This document shows positions 49,262-60,701 of a stretch of DNA of 64,000 nucleotides, in pieces; within the stretch, counting starts at the first letter, position 1; every line of letters starts with the position of its first letter. The notes beneath the pieces are model-generated. The model was not told the DNA's origin and searched no databases. It was given only the letters and a program-made list of their open reading frames with translations. Source of the stretch: Rusavskia elegans (Eukaryota; Ascomycota; Lecanoromycetes; Teloschistales; Teloschistaceae); assembly GCA_011316305.1 (NCBI GenBank), contig SAUG01000015.1, forward strand, positions 248,001 through 312,000, given 5' to 3'. The position numbers were made by a program, and so were the translations under genes.

Positions 49262-49572
49262 TACGCCCATCAAGCTGTTAATCCGTCATCACCTGCCTAC
49301 GCCGCTGATCAGCAAGCTCAACATTATTGTAAGATTATTATCTCTGCCAGTAGCATATGCTGTTCAGTGTCCAAACCCTTTACTGAGGATATTCATCTGG
49401 CTTCCCTCGAGCGCTTCCAAGGTCAAGTGTCAATACCCTATCTGCATCCGAGGCAGTCGAATTTCCAAACGCCCCAGGACCCTTTAGGAGAGAACAATAG
49501 TGATGAGCTTGCCGAAACAAACTGCGGCTGACTTACTGGCCCGTTGTGTAAACAAACAATCGCGACGAGAGG

Positions 49573-49601
49573 CATACAACGGTCGGTACCTCGAGATTGC
49601 A
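49573..49601 (-). repeat. Dispersed repeat core, copy E (inverted)
   Basis: The reverse complement reads TCTCGAGGTACCGACCGTTG, matching the right half of the core. Confidence 0.45.
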
Positions 49602-50226
49602 TTTCGACACGACGATCGCTTAGATCTTGCTGCGCAGCTGTTGTTATAACTGTAAGTGCTTGCTCAATAGAGAGTAGGGTAGTGACGGGGAAGGGCGGTT
49701 GGTTCTTAGGGATCTGTTTGGTGGTTTTCATGTGGGCTATGTTGCGATTGAATTTTTTACACGAGGAGACTGGTAGAGGCAAAGTAGAGCTGATTTGATC
49801 CACCTTGGAAAGATCACCAAATAGCTTGCCGTCCTACTATCAAGACATTAACTTAGCATCCCGCTGTGTATGTGTCTTTTTCCTTTTTCTTTCCTCCGCA
49901 GCGAGCTCTGACATTTTCGAATGTTTAGATACGAGCACACGAACCACGTTGACCTATTTATCGGCACATACGTAAAGCTCAAATTCAGCGGACGAGGGTT
50001 ATGGATCGTATCGAAATACCCATCTGCAGCCATGCTGGGGCTTCGCAGTTGTGTAAAGATATTGCTGCAAGCCGGACCTCTTTTCTGTCCAGTGCCTTTG
50101 AGTTGGAAGCTTCAAAGATCGCCACTATCGGTGTGGAAGTTAATGCCTGGTAAGACGCCTGATGCAATACGCCCAGGTCGGTCTCATATGTCCAGGCTCA
50201 AGCATCCGATGTTTCCATGCACGCTC

Positions 50227-50700
50227 TCAGCGATGCCCTTGTCGGTCCGACTCCATAATAAAATCCAACCCCACGAAATACTCCATCATGTTCGAACACA
50301 AGCCATCGCTGTCCTCCTCCTCGTTCTCCCCTCCAAAAATCCTCTTCTGCTCCGCCAGCAGCTTTTCATGCTCCTCTCTCTGTTTTGCTTCCCGTGCCAG
50401 CCATGCGATGTATCGATTGTGCCAATGCCGTGCTGAGAGATCATTTCGCTTCGGATTCCTACGGGAGAGACCTGTGGCTGTTTTGTGTTGGCAGTCCGAA
50501 GGAAGGGCGACCGACCCGAGATCAGGCAGTTCGAAGGTTGGGAATTGAGGAAGACGATTGATATTTCGGTGACTGGAACGGGTACGTCGGCGATTGTGGC
50601 GACTCATGCTGGGTGGAAAAACTGATTCTTCAGTAACGGCTGGAAAGTCTAAAAGTGGAAAACGATGGAAGAATGAGACGGCGAGGAAGGAAGATGACAT
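50227..50700 (-). CDS. Small orphan protein
   Basis: About 157 residues from ATG 50700; a second ATG (SMSRHNRRRTRSSH) is possible. The N-terminal part is hydrophobic/aromatic, then Arg/His-rich. The C-terminal half looks constrained: a basic-aromatic block (SARHWHNRYIAWLAREAKQR), a helix with Glu/Lys/Gln, an acidic patch and CSNMMEYFVGLDFIMESD. Not recognised. The ordered amphipathic text argues for a real gene, but no intron or strong domain supports it. Confidence 0.5.
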   Translation of the reverse strand: MSSSFLAVSFFHRFPLLDFPAVTEESVFPPSMSRHNRRRTRSSHRNINRLPQFPTFELPDLGSVALPSDCQHKTATGLSRRNPKRNDLSARHWHNRYIAWLAREAKQREEHEKLLAEQKRIFGGENEEEDSDGLCSNMMEYFVGLDFIMESDRQGHR

Positions 50701-51293
50701 CTTTATATCCGCCAATAATGACTCGTCACAATAATTGGAGTCAAATTATGACTCAACATGAAGCAAACCTTTGAGACTCCGAATTTGGAGTCACATGATC
50801 AGGATGATCCCTTTCAAGATCACAGGGAACGCCGTTCATCCTACCGAGGTAGGCGAATGGTTGAAGTGACACATACTTGGGGAGATCCAGGATCACAAGA
50901 TATCAGACTGTCGACAAATCGATGACTCGACGGGTGGCAAGTTTTCCAACTAAAGGCTTGGCACCCCAAGCCCCTTTCGCACGGGCAAAACAGCAATAGT
51001 CCTCCCAATCCACGTTGATATCAAGACTCCATCGTCTCAATGTCTACATAGCGCAACATACTGTGAGTTTCACTTCAATGGTCATGCATGGAGAAAAGAC
51101 AAGGCAAGGCATCAAGGGAAAAGAGAGGGAGCTACACAAGAAAGAATGGATCACCGTTGGAAATGAAATGCGTACAAACTGGGGAATGACGAAGTACCCT
51201 ACCCTGCAGTGCAGCTGAATACCATAATGGACATCTCCTCTTTTGAGCGCTCTCATTTGAAGTCATCTGATGATCGACCTATCGTCATCGCTG
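50701..51293. other. Intergenic
   Basis: Upstream of the small orphan, downstream of ALO1. Several near-repeats of TTGGAGTCA (50730-50800) are seen. No gene. Confidence 0.4.
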
Positions 51294-52940
51294 TTACTGC
51301 GTCTCGCCCACGTCGACGGGCAGAGTGCCGCTCTTCATTGCTTCGGATCCATGAATCATGTCAAAACTCTCCTCGCTGGCGTGAGGACTCGATGATGTAG
51401 CGGGCAGCTGACCAAACCAGTTGAGGCCTCCAGTCTTCGCAGGTTCCACTCTCGACGTCCTTTCTTCAAACCGTAGGGGTACTTCACCTTGGTCATTTGC
51501 GAGTATAAGCCGTCGATGCCAATCGCCAACAAACAATCCATCAGGATCGACTTCGTGGCGCACCCGCAGCCACTCTCTCATATGAGGGTACATGGCATGG
51601 ATTTCATCCTTCGTGACAGTACTGAAGTTCTTCGCCCAGTGCGGACGTCCTCCAAGTTCTTTCATTAGCCACTCGAAAGCCTCATAGTAGCGCTTTCGGC
51701 ACGGTGGATCGGTGTTGTATGGTCGATACAAGGTGGCGTTCAGATAGAGCGTTGGTCCACTCGGCACCGTGCTGTCCAAGTACGGTCGAGTGCCAGGGTT
51801 GATTGATGTATCAGTGACGCGCACCTCGATTGGAGCGTGCACGTAGATCCCGTTGAGGTCGTAGGGGATCCGCGATGTCTCCTGGTCTCCATGTAGCCAG
51901 GCCGATAGCCGGGTTAGGGCCTCCGGACCCCTTTCCAACGGTATGGCCCATTCGTTGACGAATTGCGAGTAGAGGCAATTCATCAGCAGCCCGGATTGAC
52001 CTTCTTGTACCGCAGTGGTATGTGCGCCATCATACGTGAAACCATATTGCACGCGGAGCACGAAGCTTTCCAACGCGGGTAATATCCTGGGAAACCAAGC
52101 CGAGATATAAAGGAGGGTATGATAGGTGTGAAAACCAAGAATGCCGGTCCATCGATTCGATGGCGGCAAGCGTATGTCCTCGTCGGTCTTGTCGGCCCTC
52201 CATTTGACAGCCTTTTTCTTGTACGGTAACCACCAGACGCGAGTAAACTCTGTCCGGGACCACAAGCCCTTCTCCCAGTCGCCGATGATGTCCTCCAAGG
52301 GATGCAAACTCTGCGACCACTGGATCTTGAAAGCAGGGACAGCCTGGAAGACGACCTCGGTGATGATACCCAAAGCTCCCAGGCTGACCAGGGCTGCAGA
52401 GAACAAGTCTGGGTGCTTGTCCGGAGCGCACAGGAGCTCGCGGCCATCGGCGAGCATTATCTTCAAGGACAGAACCGATTGCGATAGAAGACCATGCCTT
52501 GTCGAACTACCATGGGTCGCGGTTGCGAATGCGCCGGCGATTGATTGATTATCAATGCTGCCAAGGTTCGGCATCGCAAGTCCATTCTCCTTGAGTCGGG
52601 CAATGAGGTCGTAGAGTCGGATGCCTGCCTGCATGGTAACACGGTTCGAGCTCTTGTCGATTGTCAAGAGCTTGTTGTAGTGATCCAGGTTGACCATCCA
52701 GGAGGAGGTGCAGGTGAGATCCGAAGGAGAATGAGCGCAGCCAACGACGACGACTCGTCGTCTACATCGTTGAGCAAGGCCGACGATTTTGCGGATCTCT
52801 TGGGTGGTGCGAGGTTGGATGTAGAGTTGTGGGAAAGAATGGTAGGTCTTTGCCCATGTGTGATGGCGGTGATGTGAAGAAGCACGGAAGGGCACATCAG
52901 GGTCGATCTGGGAGGATTCCCATTCTACGTAGGGATCCAT
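51294..52940 (-). CDS. ALO1: D-arabinono-1,4-lactone oxidase
   Basis: Last step of D-erythroascorbate synthesis in fungi: oxidises D-arabinono-1,4-lactone with O2 at the outer mitochondrial membrane. 548 residues, single exon from ATG 52940 (MDPYVEWESSQIDPDVPFRA). The FAD-binding PCMH fold carries VVVVGCAHSPSDLTCTSSW, whose His is the expected covalent flavin attachment site, then NLGSIDNQSIAGAFATATHG. The C-terminal ALO domain includes QYGFTYDGAH, EVRVTDTSINPGTRPYLD and GGRPHWAKNFS with the HWAKN motif. The final ~50 residues (Ser/Glu-rich) are variable. The frame continues upstream of the ATG without another ATG. Confidence 0.93.
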   Translation of the reverse strand: MDPYVEWESSQIDPDVPFRASSHHRHHTWAKTYHSFPQLYIQPRTTQEIRKIVGLAQRCRRRVVVVGCAHSPSDLTCTSSWMVNLDHYNKLLTIDKSSNRVTMQAGIRLYDLIARLKENGLAMPNLGSIDNQSIAGAFATATHGSSTRHGLLSQSVLSLKIMLADGRELLCAPDKHPDLFSAALVSLGALGIITEVVFQAVPAFKIQWSQSLHPLEDIIGDWEKGLWSRTEFTRVWWLPYKKKAVKWRADKTDEDIRLPPSNRWTGILGFHTYHTLLYISAWFPRILPALESFVLRVQYGFTYDGAHTTAVQEGQSGLLMNCLYSQFVNEWAIPLERGPEALTRLSAWLHGDQETSRIPYDLNGIYVHAPIEVRVTDTSINPGTRPYLDSTVPSGPTLYLNATLYRPYNTDPPCRKRYYEAFEWLMKELGGRPHWAKNFSTVTKDEIHAMYPHMREWLRVRHEVDPDGLFVGDWHRRLILANDQGEVPLRFEERTSRVEPAKTGGLNWFGQLPATSSSPHASEESFDMIHGSEAMKSGTLPVDVGETQ

Positions 52941-53827
52941 GCTGTAGGCGTCATTGATGGTAAGATTGGGATCGGGCAGGACTCCAAGATACTCATAGAG
53001 CACCTGCAATTGGCACTCGTAAAGTAATACTTAGTTGATCGAGTGATCTCATGATCGAGTCCTCGCTTAATGCAGTCGCGATGACGTCCTTAATGCCACG
53101 CTTCTTCCCGTACAGAGTAAGTTCCTTAGGGGGCACCTCAGGGAGTCACTGTCGTGATTTAGGTACCTTCATGTCGATGGCATTAACTCCCCCCGGATAT
53201 CTCATGTTGAGGAACGCCGAGCACATCGACACATATCCGCATAGATGCTCGATCAATGTGTCTTGCAGCTGGGAGGAAGGAAACTGAGGGTACCACGGGG
53301 TTGAACGTCTAGTGCTAGTCTATCAAAAAGCCACCGCGTATATTGCGGGTACAGGAGGTCTTAGGAGTACATGGTTCTGGGTCTACATGAGTGTGCTAAA
53401 CATGATGAGCCAGTAGGGTATTGGTGCCGATGCAGAGTGCTTGAGTGCTTCGCCAACTTACGAGAAGTGGCGTACGTGCTTGATGATATTGGGTGGAGAG
53501 GGGGCGCGGCGGTCGCATGGGGTATCGGGTTGGGTATCAAGCCAGGAATCGTGAGACTGGGCTTGCTGGTACTTGTCAGTGGTCGGCGTACGTCGGGTGG
53601 ATCGAAGGTCCCAGACTGGCGTTGGTCTTGCCGCGCTGTAGTAGATCCTTGGAGCCACTGCAGCGCGGACGGCAGAAAGGCCCCCTGGCCCTATACAAGC
53701 ACGACCGTCGGGGCGCCAGCTTGCAGAATCACCGCCTCGAGCGGGTGTGGTCAGGGAAAGCTCCGCCGAGCCGACCACCGACCGGCCAGCAGGTGTTCCT
53801 TTGGGTTGGACCTGGCGCTGTGCACTC
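52941..53827. other. Intergenic
   Basis: Between ALO1 and the importin beta 3' end (both minus strand). Plus-strand frames of 100-170 codons near 53.4-53.9 kb have no motif and overlap the importin gene; not called. Confidence 0.4.
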
Positions 53828-56800
53828 TTAAGACATCTGCGACACTTGACCGCCCATTGGTTGCCGCTTGACTTGCTCTCGTGCCCAACGAGCGGTGTCC
53901 TTGGTGCGAGGTGCATACTCCGGGCTTGAACGGACCTCCCTAATCAATTGGCCTATCCACTCGGACCGGAATGCTTCCCCATACTCTCCGTTGGGAAACG
54001 CCTCGGCGAGATCGCTAGAAATAGTGAGTTCATGCCATTTTCAGGGGGGATAGGGTGTTTCCGTACCCAATCACGCCCATGGCTGCACGTACCAGCGCTT
54101 CGCTCCGGTTTGGATCTTGGCCGACTAACTGAAGGAACTTGAAGATTGAATCTACGTGAGGCCGTAGGGAGTTGGCTGTACTCAGTCAGTAGCTGCCACA
54201 CGTGTCCGAAACTTCACTGACCCTTTCCTTGCTTCATCGCTAGAATTGCACCGTCCCAGGCATCAAGAATGCCCTCCCTCAGCGACACGAAGTAATCGAA
54301 CATTTCAAACGCGCCGTCGGACAATGTCATCGAGGATGACTGGTTCAATACCTGGGCAACCACGGACAGGTACTTCTCGAAGTGCGGTCCTATAGCTTGG
54401 GCCATGTCCCCAAAACACTGCAGTATAGCAGGGCGTAGCTGATTGCCATTCGACGTTCCCTTGTGAACGGTATCAGTTGCCAAGCACGATATACTGCTTA
54501 TCACGCCGGAGGACTTACACTGAGGATCTGCAATAGGTAGTTCATAAAGGCATCGCAGTATGGCTGCGACATTTCGCCTAGCGATCTCGTAACGTCGCTC
54601 ACGAGTCCAATTGCCATGGCACAGAGTGCAGGCTCTTCTTGGTTGCCGAGTGCATTGTACAAAAAGGGGGCAAAAGAGTCCATGTACTTGACGAACTCGT
54701 CTTCAAGCGCATTCGCTAAAGCGCCAACAGTAGCAAAGACGGTGTCCGGAACGCTAGATTTGGCTCCGACACTGTTCAGGACTTGAAGGAGTACATGCAT
54801 GATGCGATCAGCTTGCGGCTTGATTTCCCGTTCAAGTCGTTGTATAATGGCCTAGCACTTGTCAGTCTCTCGGACACTAGACACTCATGAGGCTTCGACG
54901 TACCAACAGAGCACTGCTAAGACTTGTCTGGATTTCTTCGAGGACATTCCGATCATCAACGCTGACGATCTGCTGCTGCATTGGGATTGTGTTCTCTAAC
55001 CGTTGCAAGATAATATCGGACAGCTTCGCAATGATGGGCAGACTATCATTGGCAGCGTTCGTAACGAACGCATTGAGTACTTCATAGGCGGCCATACGGA
55101 GTTGGGCGTCACCTTCAGTCGGGCTGCCAACCCTGTCAGCATGCCGTACTCTGTAAGCTTCGGTAGACCTCTGACCTTTCCGTGACGCTCAGGACATGCG
55201 TTATACTGTCCTGGAAGTGCCCCGACAACGGGTTGACGTTGGCTGCAGCGTCCCCAGCAAAGCGGTCTGCGAGATTCATTAGAGCCCAGCAGCACGAGCC
55301 CGCCATCTTGGGGTTGCTCGACAGGCCGGTGAATAGAGATCGGACAAGCGGTGCTAAATGAGTCTGGGGGTCAATCGAGTCGGAGACGTTCTCGCAGATG
55401 CGCCCTAGTGTATAGGCAGCCGAGTCTTTGACTTGGACACTATCGTCGCCCATCATCTGGATCAAGACCGGTAATGCCTGCTTGATAAGAGGCTCAAGCA
55501 TCTTCTCGTCAGGGCCTTCCATGATAGCGCCAAATGCCGAGACGGCCGCATCGCGCCAATGCCAATCAGCGTGCCGTAAATTTTGTTCCACGAACCCGAG
55601 GACGGCTTGGACGATCTCATTGCCAACGGCCTGTGCGAATAGCTGCAAGCACTGGTAAGCAGCCCTTGAGATGTTGTATTCCTCATCCGTCGCGTCTTCA
55701 TCCTGCTGAGCCAACAGTTCAAGTAGGACGGGGACTACTTCGCGCGCGGCCACACGGGAAAAGTTGAAGTACGGTCGGAGCTCGGTGCCTCCTTCGGCTT
55801 GTGTCTGAGGAGAGTTAGTGAAGGGCTTCGAAGCGTCAAAAGGCAGAACTAACAAGAGCATTGTCATCCTCTATAGCGAGCTCTTCCTCGCAGACGGTAC
55901 ACCAGAATTCAATGGCAAGCTTAGCAACGTCCTCCTCTTGGTTTTTCATGCCGAGGATCGTTAAGCCAAACAGTGCCTTTTCCATGTAGAACCTCATCTT
56001 ATCATAGTAGAGTGCCATGATCCTATTCAAGCAACCATACGCACCCGATTCGATGCGGCTCTCCCCCGACTGCGTGGCTTCACAGATAACCTGCATGATA
56101 TAATTCCGTTCCCCTTCGTTGTCAAAATTGGTGCGCACAAACTCGAGAGAGTCAGACAGGGCAACGATCGCAGCGTATCGGACGTCGAGATTGGGTTCTT
56201 CCTTCCGCGCACCTTGTACGACAGCGGTCAGGATGGCATTGGAATGCTGAACGAGGCTGTCGCGCAACTCGGTATCTTCGCTCTCGCAGATGTAGCCGAT
56301 TGTGACCAGCGAGTATTGTTTGAGGTGATCGCCCCCTTCGCCCACGTTTGCTACCAGGGCGGGCATAAGCTCCGGCCATTGATTCCGAGGGATTTCGATG
56401 GCTGCGATGGAGGCCACGAACTGTGCAGCCGACTGGCCTGCTCGAGAGTCCTTTGAAGCCAGGGTCCGCAGGGCCAGGTCCTTGACGGAGGTTTTGATAT
56501 CGGCAGCGACGCGGTCGCGCCATCGCAGCTGAAGATCACGCAGTCGTGTGTATTCTCGAGCAGAGAAGGAATTCTTCAGGGCAATCCCAGCAGCACTTCG
56601 GATGTGGGGCTGAGCCTGTTCATTTGCCAATTCATGTGCTAGTGTGCTCACGTATGCAGACTGAAGGCGTTGGTCAGTCAGGTACATGTATACAAGGCCG
56701 AGCAATCTCTACTCACAAAGTCAAGTTCGGCCGCTTGGAGCAGCTGTTGCTCCGCGTTATGACGAGTAGATGCATCTGGAGACACCGGTTACTTCTGATA

Positions 56801-56881
56801 TCTTCCGGCGTGGTAGGAAGGCCACGATTGCGCCAACATACCTGGTGAAAGGGTGCTCTCAAGCACATGGTTCACATCCAT
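53828..56881 (-). CDS. KAP95: Importin beta (karyopherin beta 1)
   Basis: Nuclear import receptor; binds importin alpha, nucleoporins and Ran-GTP. Nine exons, complement(join(53828..54014,54067..54175,54222..54459,54519..54851,54904..55132,55176..55804,55854..56660,56717..56775,56842..56881)), 876 residues, the family length; all junctions keep phase. HEAT-repeat text throughout: N-terminal VLESTLSPDASTRHNAEQQL, HIRSAAGIALKNSFSA, the acidic loop between repeats, GSCCWALMNLADRF, YEVLNAFV and the C-terminal PRTKDTARWAREQV. The intron at 55133-55175 is 43 bases. The protein carries the usual IAIE-type and DDS spacing of yeast Kap95. Essential housekeeping gene. Confidence 0.95.
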
Positions 56882-57426
56882 CCTCCCAGAAGAGCTACGC
56901 CTCGAAACCAGCGTCGCACAGATCCCAGATTCTGACGCTGTGCGGATGGCTAAAGCGAGGACAAATGCGGGTCTCTCTTATGAGGAATTAAAGTGGGACT
57001 TTTCGCTTTGGTCGGTATAATGTGATGGCATTTGATGTTGGTGGGTTGATGTTCAAACCAAATGAATTGTTGATGTTTATTCAAAGACTTTGTTACTGCA
57101 CTTAATGTACGTACGGAGTACAAGCGGGATCTCGTGTGCACCGCAACACCCAAGATGGCTCAAAGAACTATTGCATCTCTTGTATGAGATGACTGTGCCG
57201 TCACTATATCTATGTATGGCAGAAAATCCTTGACCATATCACAACATCCTATTGTTCAACCGCTGTTGCCTCGACCTGACATGCCAACAGACTTCCCGTG
57301 AAGAAGCCCCAAGAATAAGCTTCAGGATGGCCTCTGAGTGCTGCAATACACCCCCTAAGGCAATATCTTTGTTGTTGTAGAGTTAAACCTTGCGCTCCTG
57401 TCCTGGCAATGTCTAAGTCTCGCTAT
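56882..57426. other. Intergenic, importin beta promoter
   Basis: About 545 bases between tandem minus-strand genes. Nothing recognised. Confidence 0.4.
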
Positions 57427-60174
57427 TCAAGAGATAGACATGGCCACATCAAGGTCTTCGGTCCCACCTCCTCTCGGCGTGGAGCCGTGCCCTGTATCTA
57501 GGCTGTCGACGTCGAATTGCCGATAGTGAATTCTGTCTTCCGCGAGAACGCATATCGTTCTCCTTCCCTTACGGCCATTGATCTCTAAGCGTTGCGGTGT
57601 CCACATTTTCCCCGGAGGAAATCGATGGACCGTGTGGATGGCGATGTCACTCAGCCTTCGAAGATCGATTTCATGACTTCCAGAAACCTCCTTTTCGTCG
57701 ATTTCCCCCAAAGCCGTCTTACCAGCGAGGCCTGTTTCCTGATATCGCAGACCAGTCTCAGAGTCCTTGCTTGGTCGGAAGTCAATCTGGAGCAGCCGGG
57801 AAACATCTAAACAACCGTGTCAGCGACATCGCGAGGGCGTGCATGAAGGTACGAATTACCGTCCGCCCCAACGAATGCTAACATCAGGGACCGATCGTCG
57901 ATGAATTTAAGGTCGCGGACAGCGGCGGTAGCCACAGGAATTCGACGACTGGCTGCACTTGTCGTGGAGCTCATTCCGTTCTCCACGACGAACCTTATGC
58001 GAAATAGATTAACTACCGTTTGTATTAGTGCCCTACTCACTTCAATTTCCCGCGTGAGACGAACCACAATCCTGTCCTGGTGATGGACCGAGTGCGACGT
58101 AAATTGATAAGTTGGCAGTCGCAGTCGCAGTCGCAGTCTTGTCATGCTTCATACAACAGTCAGCTTGAGGTTGACCTTCAGTTGATCAGGAATCAGTGTT
58201 GCCAACCTCGTCGACCATTCTTATGTCTGCGCAGGTGGGGTTCCCTACTCCCAGCGAAACGGGCACACCTATCTGAACACTCCGTCGCTGAGTCTCCGAA
58301 ATGTGTTCGAAGAAAACACTCGATTGTTTCTCGAAACGTTGAATCATACCAGCGAGACCAGGTAACTGCGGCTGCGAACGGAAGCCGCTGGACTCGTTGT
58401 TCATCTGGCCTTTGTAGAGCTCGAATATTGGTCCGCCTTCGTCTTCAAGATCCCATGGACGTCCGCCATCGACCTCGTTGAGCGTGTAAGCGAGCATCTG
58501 GGTATGCTGCATTGCGCCCTGAATGTAATCGAGGATACCAGAATGATCAAAGTTCATATCCTTCTCGGCAATCTCCTGGGCCGACGCTGACGTTGGGTCT
58601 GCAGCTTGCTTCTCTATTTCGTGCCGCAGCCATGTGGAAAAGGCGGCGAATTGCTGAAGCTCCGAGACTGCACACTTTAGTAGTTGATGTGCTAAGAGCT
58701 GAAGACAATTGACACTGTCCAACATGTTGTCTAATTCCAATGTTGAGAGACCAAGCGAGAAATCCGACGAGTGGAACCTTGACAAGCCTCGAAGACGACT
58801 GATGAGGACCCTGAGCCGGTCTAGGGCAGGAAGCAAGCTCTCGTGCGTCAAACGACGAACATTTTCGTAGCCGACGTTGACTGCCTTGTCCCACCGCTTG
58901 TGGCCCTGAGGGAGCTGTCAGTATATGCCACCACGTTCTGGGTCAACAAATAAGGTACCCTCTCGCCTAGTTCATCGACCAACCACTCCTTGACTTCAGG
59001 ATAGCAGTGGCCAGTTGTGGCAAGATGGTAAGCAGCGTTGACCCATGTGCAATCCGACTTCTCGAGTAGAGTCTCATTGATGTTCCGCATAAAGCGACTC
59101 GGCAGATCCTGCGACGTTCGAATCTCGGTGGAGAGCTGTTCTTGGACCTGACGCAGGTACCGATGGAGACTGTGTAATTCGGTGATCTTGGAGGCCAGCA
59201 AGGATAGTTGTCTGCCAGCAATGGATACAAGGCGGAGGTCAAAGGGTACGAGCTGTATTTCCTGAATACCGGTTGACATTCTCGAGCACAACAAAGCATG
59301 CGTAGTGGACAATGGGTGAGAGCAATGCAGAAATGGCTTACTGTCGCTCAAGCTTGGCTCGGCATCTTGCAATCTGAATTTCCCGATTGAGAAGTCTTCA
59401 GACATGCTGAGGTGTATGGTTCCGTCTTCATGACCAATGATTAGCACATCTGCACGGTCGGCAGATCCAATGGGTGATGGCTTGAACAGAGTATCCAGCG
59501 ATGCTCTTGAGCTGAAAACATCCCCTCTGCTATGTATAAGTCTCCCGAGAGCGCTCGAGATCTGGGACGCTTACTCACTGAGATCCCGCAACCGGTAAGG
59601 TGGCTAGTTTGGGCAACGTACTCGCAACATCCAGAAAAGCGAGCTCAATGGGCAAATCTAAGGCGAATTGAGGGTTAAGCGTCTCGTCGGCGGAGGTCAT
59701 GAGGTTGTCCAGCACGGCGGTGCCTTCGAGGCTCGACATGCGCTCTCGTATGGCCGCAACATCGGTGAAGTTCGAGGCCCATCCCAAGCAGCAAATGGGA
59801 GCCTTGAACGGTGTTGGATAGTCTTTCTCGTACATGATCTTGCCGGAATTGGCACTGGCGATGCACACAGAACTGCCAAAGGCAACAGCAAGAGATTGCC
59901 CTGTCATGAGATAAGCTTGATGACGAAAGAGCAACGAGACGACAGATTCGTTACCGTTGGGGTTCCAATGAATATCAGTGACTCCGCCGACAGCCTCTTT
60001 CTTGGAGACGCCAAAAACCCTCTGTCCGTTCAATCTGAAGACATGAACGCGCTCATCCTGGGCAGCAAGGGCCAACAAGTCCATAGCTGGGCAGTATGAT
60101 AGATGACTTGGATCGATCAACACCGGCGACATCTTTTCGGCCAGCAGGGTCAGGTTGGTTCTTTCGTCCCCCAT
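57427..60174 (-). CDS. APC4: Anaphase-promoting complex subunit 4
   Basis: Scaffold subunit of the APC/C ubiquitin ligase. Model complement(join(57427..57806,57860..57980,58041..58076,58207..58905,58959..59526,59579..60174)), 799 residues. The N-terminal WD40 part starts LLAEKMSPVLIDPSHLSYCP and includes GVTDIHWNPNG; DVLIIGHEDGTIHLSM continues the propeller. The central helical APC4 domain spans ~330-560 (LTHESLLPALDRLRVLISRL, DYIQGAMQHTQMLAYTLNEV). The propeller closes with TREIENGMSS, RDLKFIDDRSLMLAFVGAD and INGRKGRRTICVLAEDR. The weak point is 58041-58210: the 36-base exon and the 130-base intron with a GCAGTC tandem are one of several solutions. The rest is firm. Confidence 0.9.
58115..58138. 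repeat. GCAGTC hexamer x4 in APC4 intron
   Basis: Four perfect GCAGTC units inside the inferred intron of APC4. Confidence 0.9.
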
Positions 60175-60701
60175 TGTACTTTCTTGGTGTGATGTTAAAT
60201 GTTAAACTCAGATTCGGTCGCCCGAGTCCGTATCAAGGTCTTCTCTTTACATCTTTTTACATCTTCCACCAAATGAAATTTCTGACCTGATACTTATATT
60301 AATGCCCTGGGAAACGCTACAGAACTGTTGATAGACGGATCCAAGCTCCTGAATGAAACCGCTGTTGGAGGACTTCAATACTTGACGGTATTCGAGCATG
60401 AGAGAGCTACCTTAAGGTACTCGGCAACAGTTGCGAGATGACGCTAGTAGTATAATATATAAGGTACGATATTGTTGACCTTATGGATTACAGTGGCCTA
60501 GGTAGAATTTAAGGTACTTGACAAGGATGACCAAGGTCCGACAGGGATAAATATATTAAAGCAGGTGAGGCCTCGGTGTGAAGGGATCCATTCACAACAG
60601 ATTACAGTCCCGCTGCCACTACAATCGGCGATACCTATGATATCCTCACATCGACAAATACAGGCTTCAATGGCATATCTCGTCTGCGTTCTTTTGGTGT
60701 T
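60175..60701. other. APC4 promoter / delta-COP 3' region
   Basis: AT-rich spacer between tandem minus-strand genes; TATA-like runs near 60450-60560. No gene. Confidence 0.4.

Larger units (their letters stand above)
48720..50226. other. Intergenic with repeat copies D and E
   Basis: About 1.5 kb without a convincing gene. Two copies of the dispersed core lie here in opposite orientation (49227-49261 and 49573-49601), about 350 bases apart. That arrangement resembles a degraded short inverted-repeat element. Confidence 0.45.

Noticed and set aside
53371..53871. 166-codon plus-strand frame
   Set aside because: No domain, overlaps the 3' exon of importin beta on the other strand, and composition is that of noncoding DNA.
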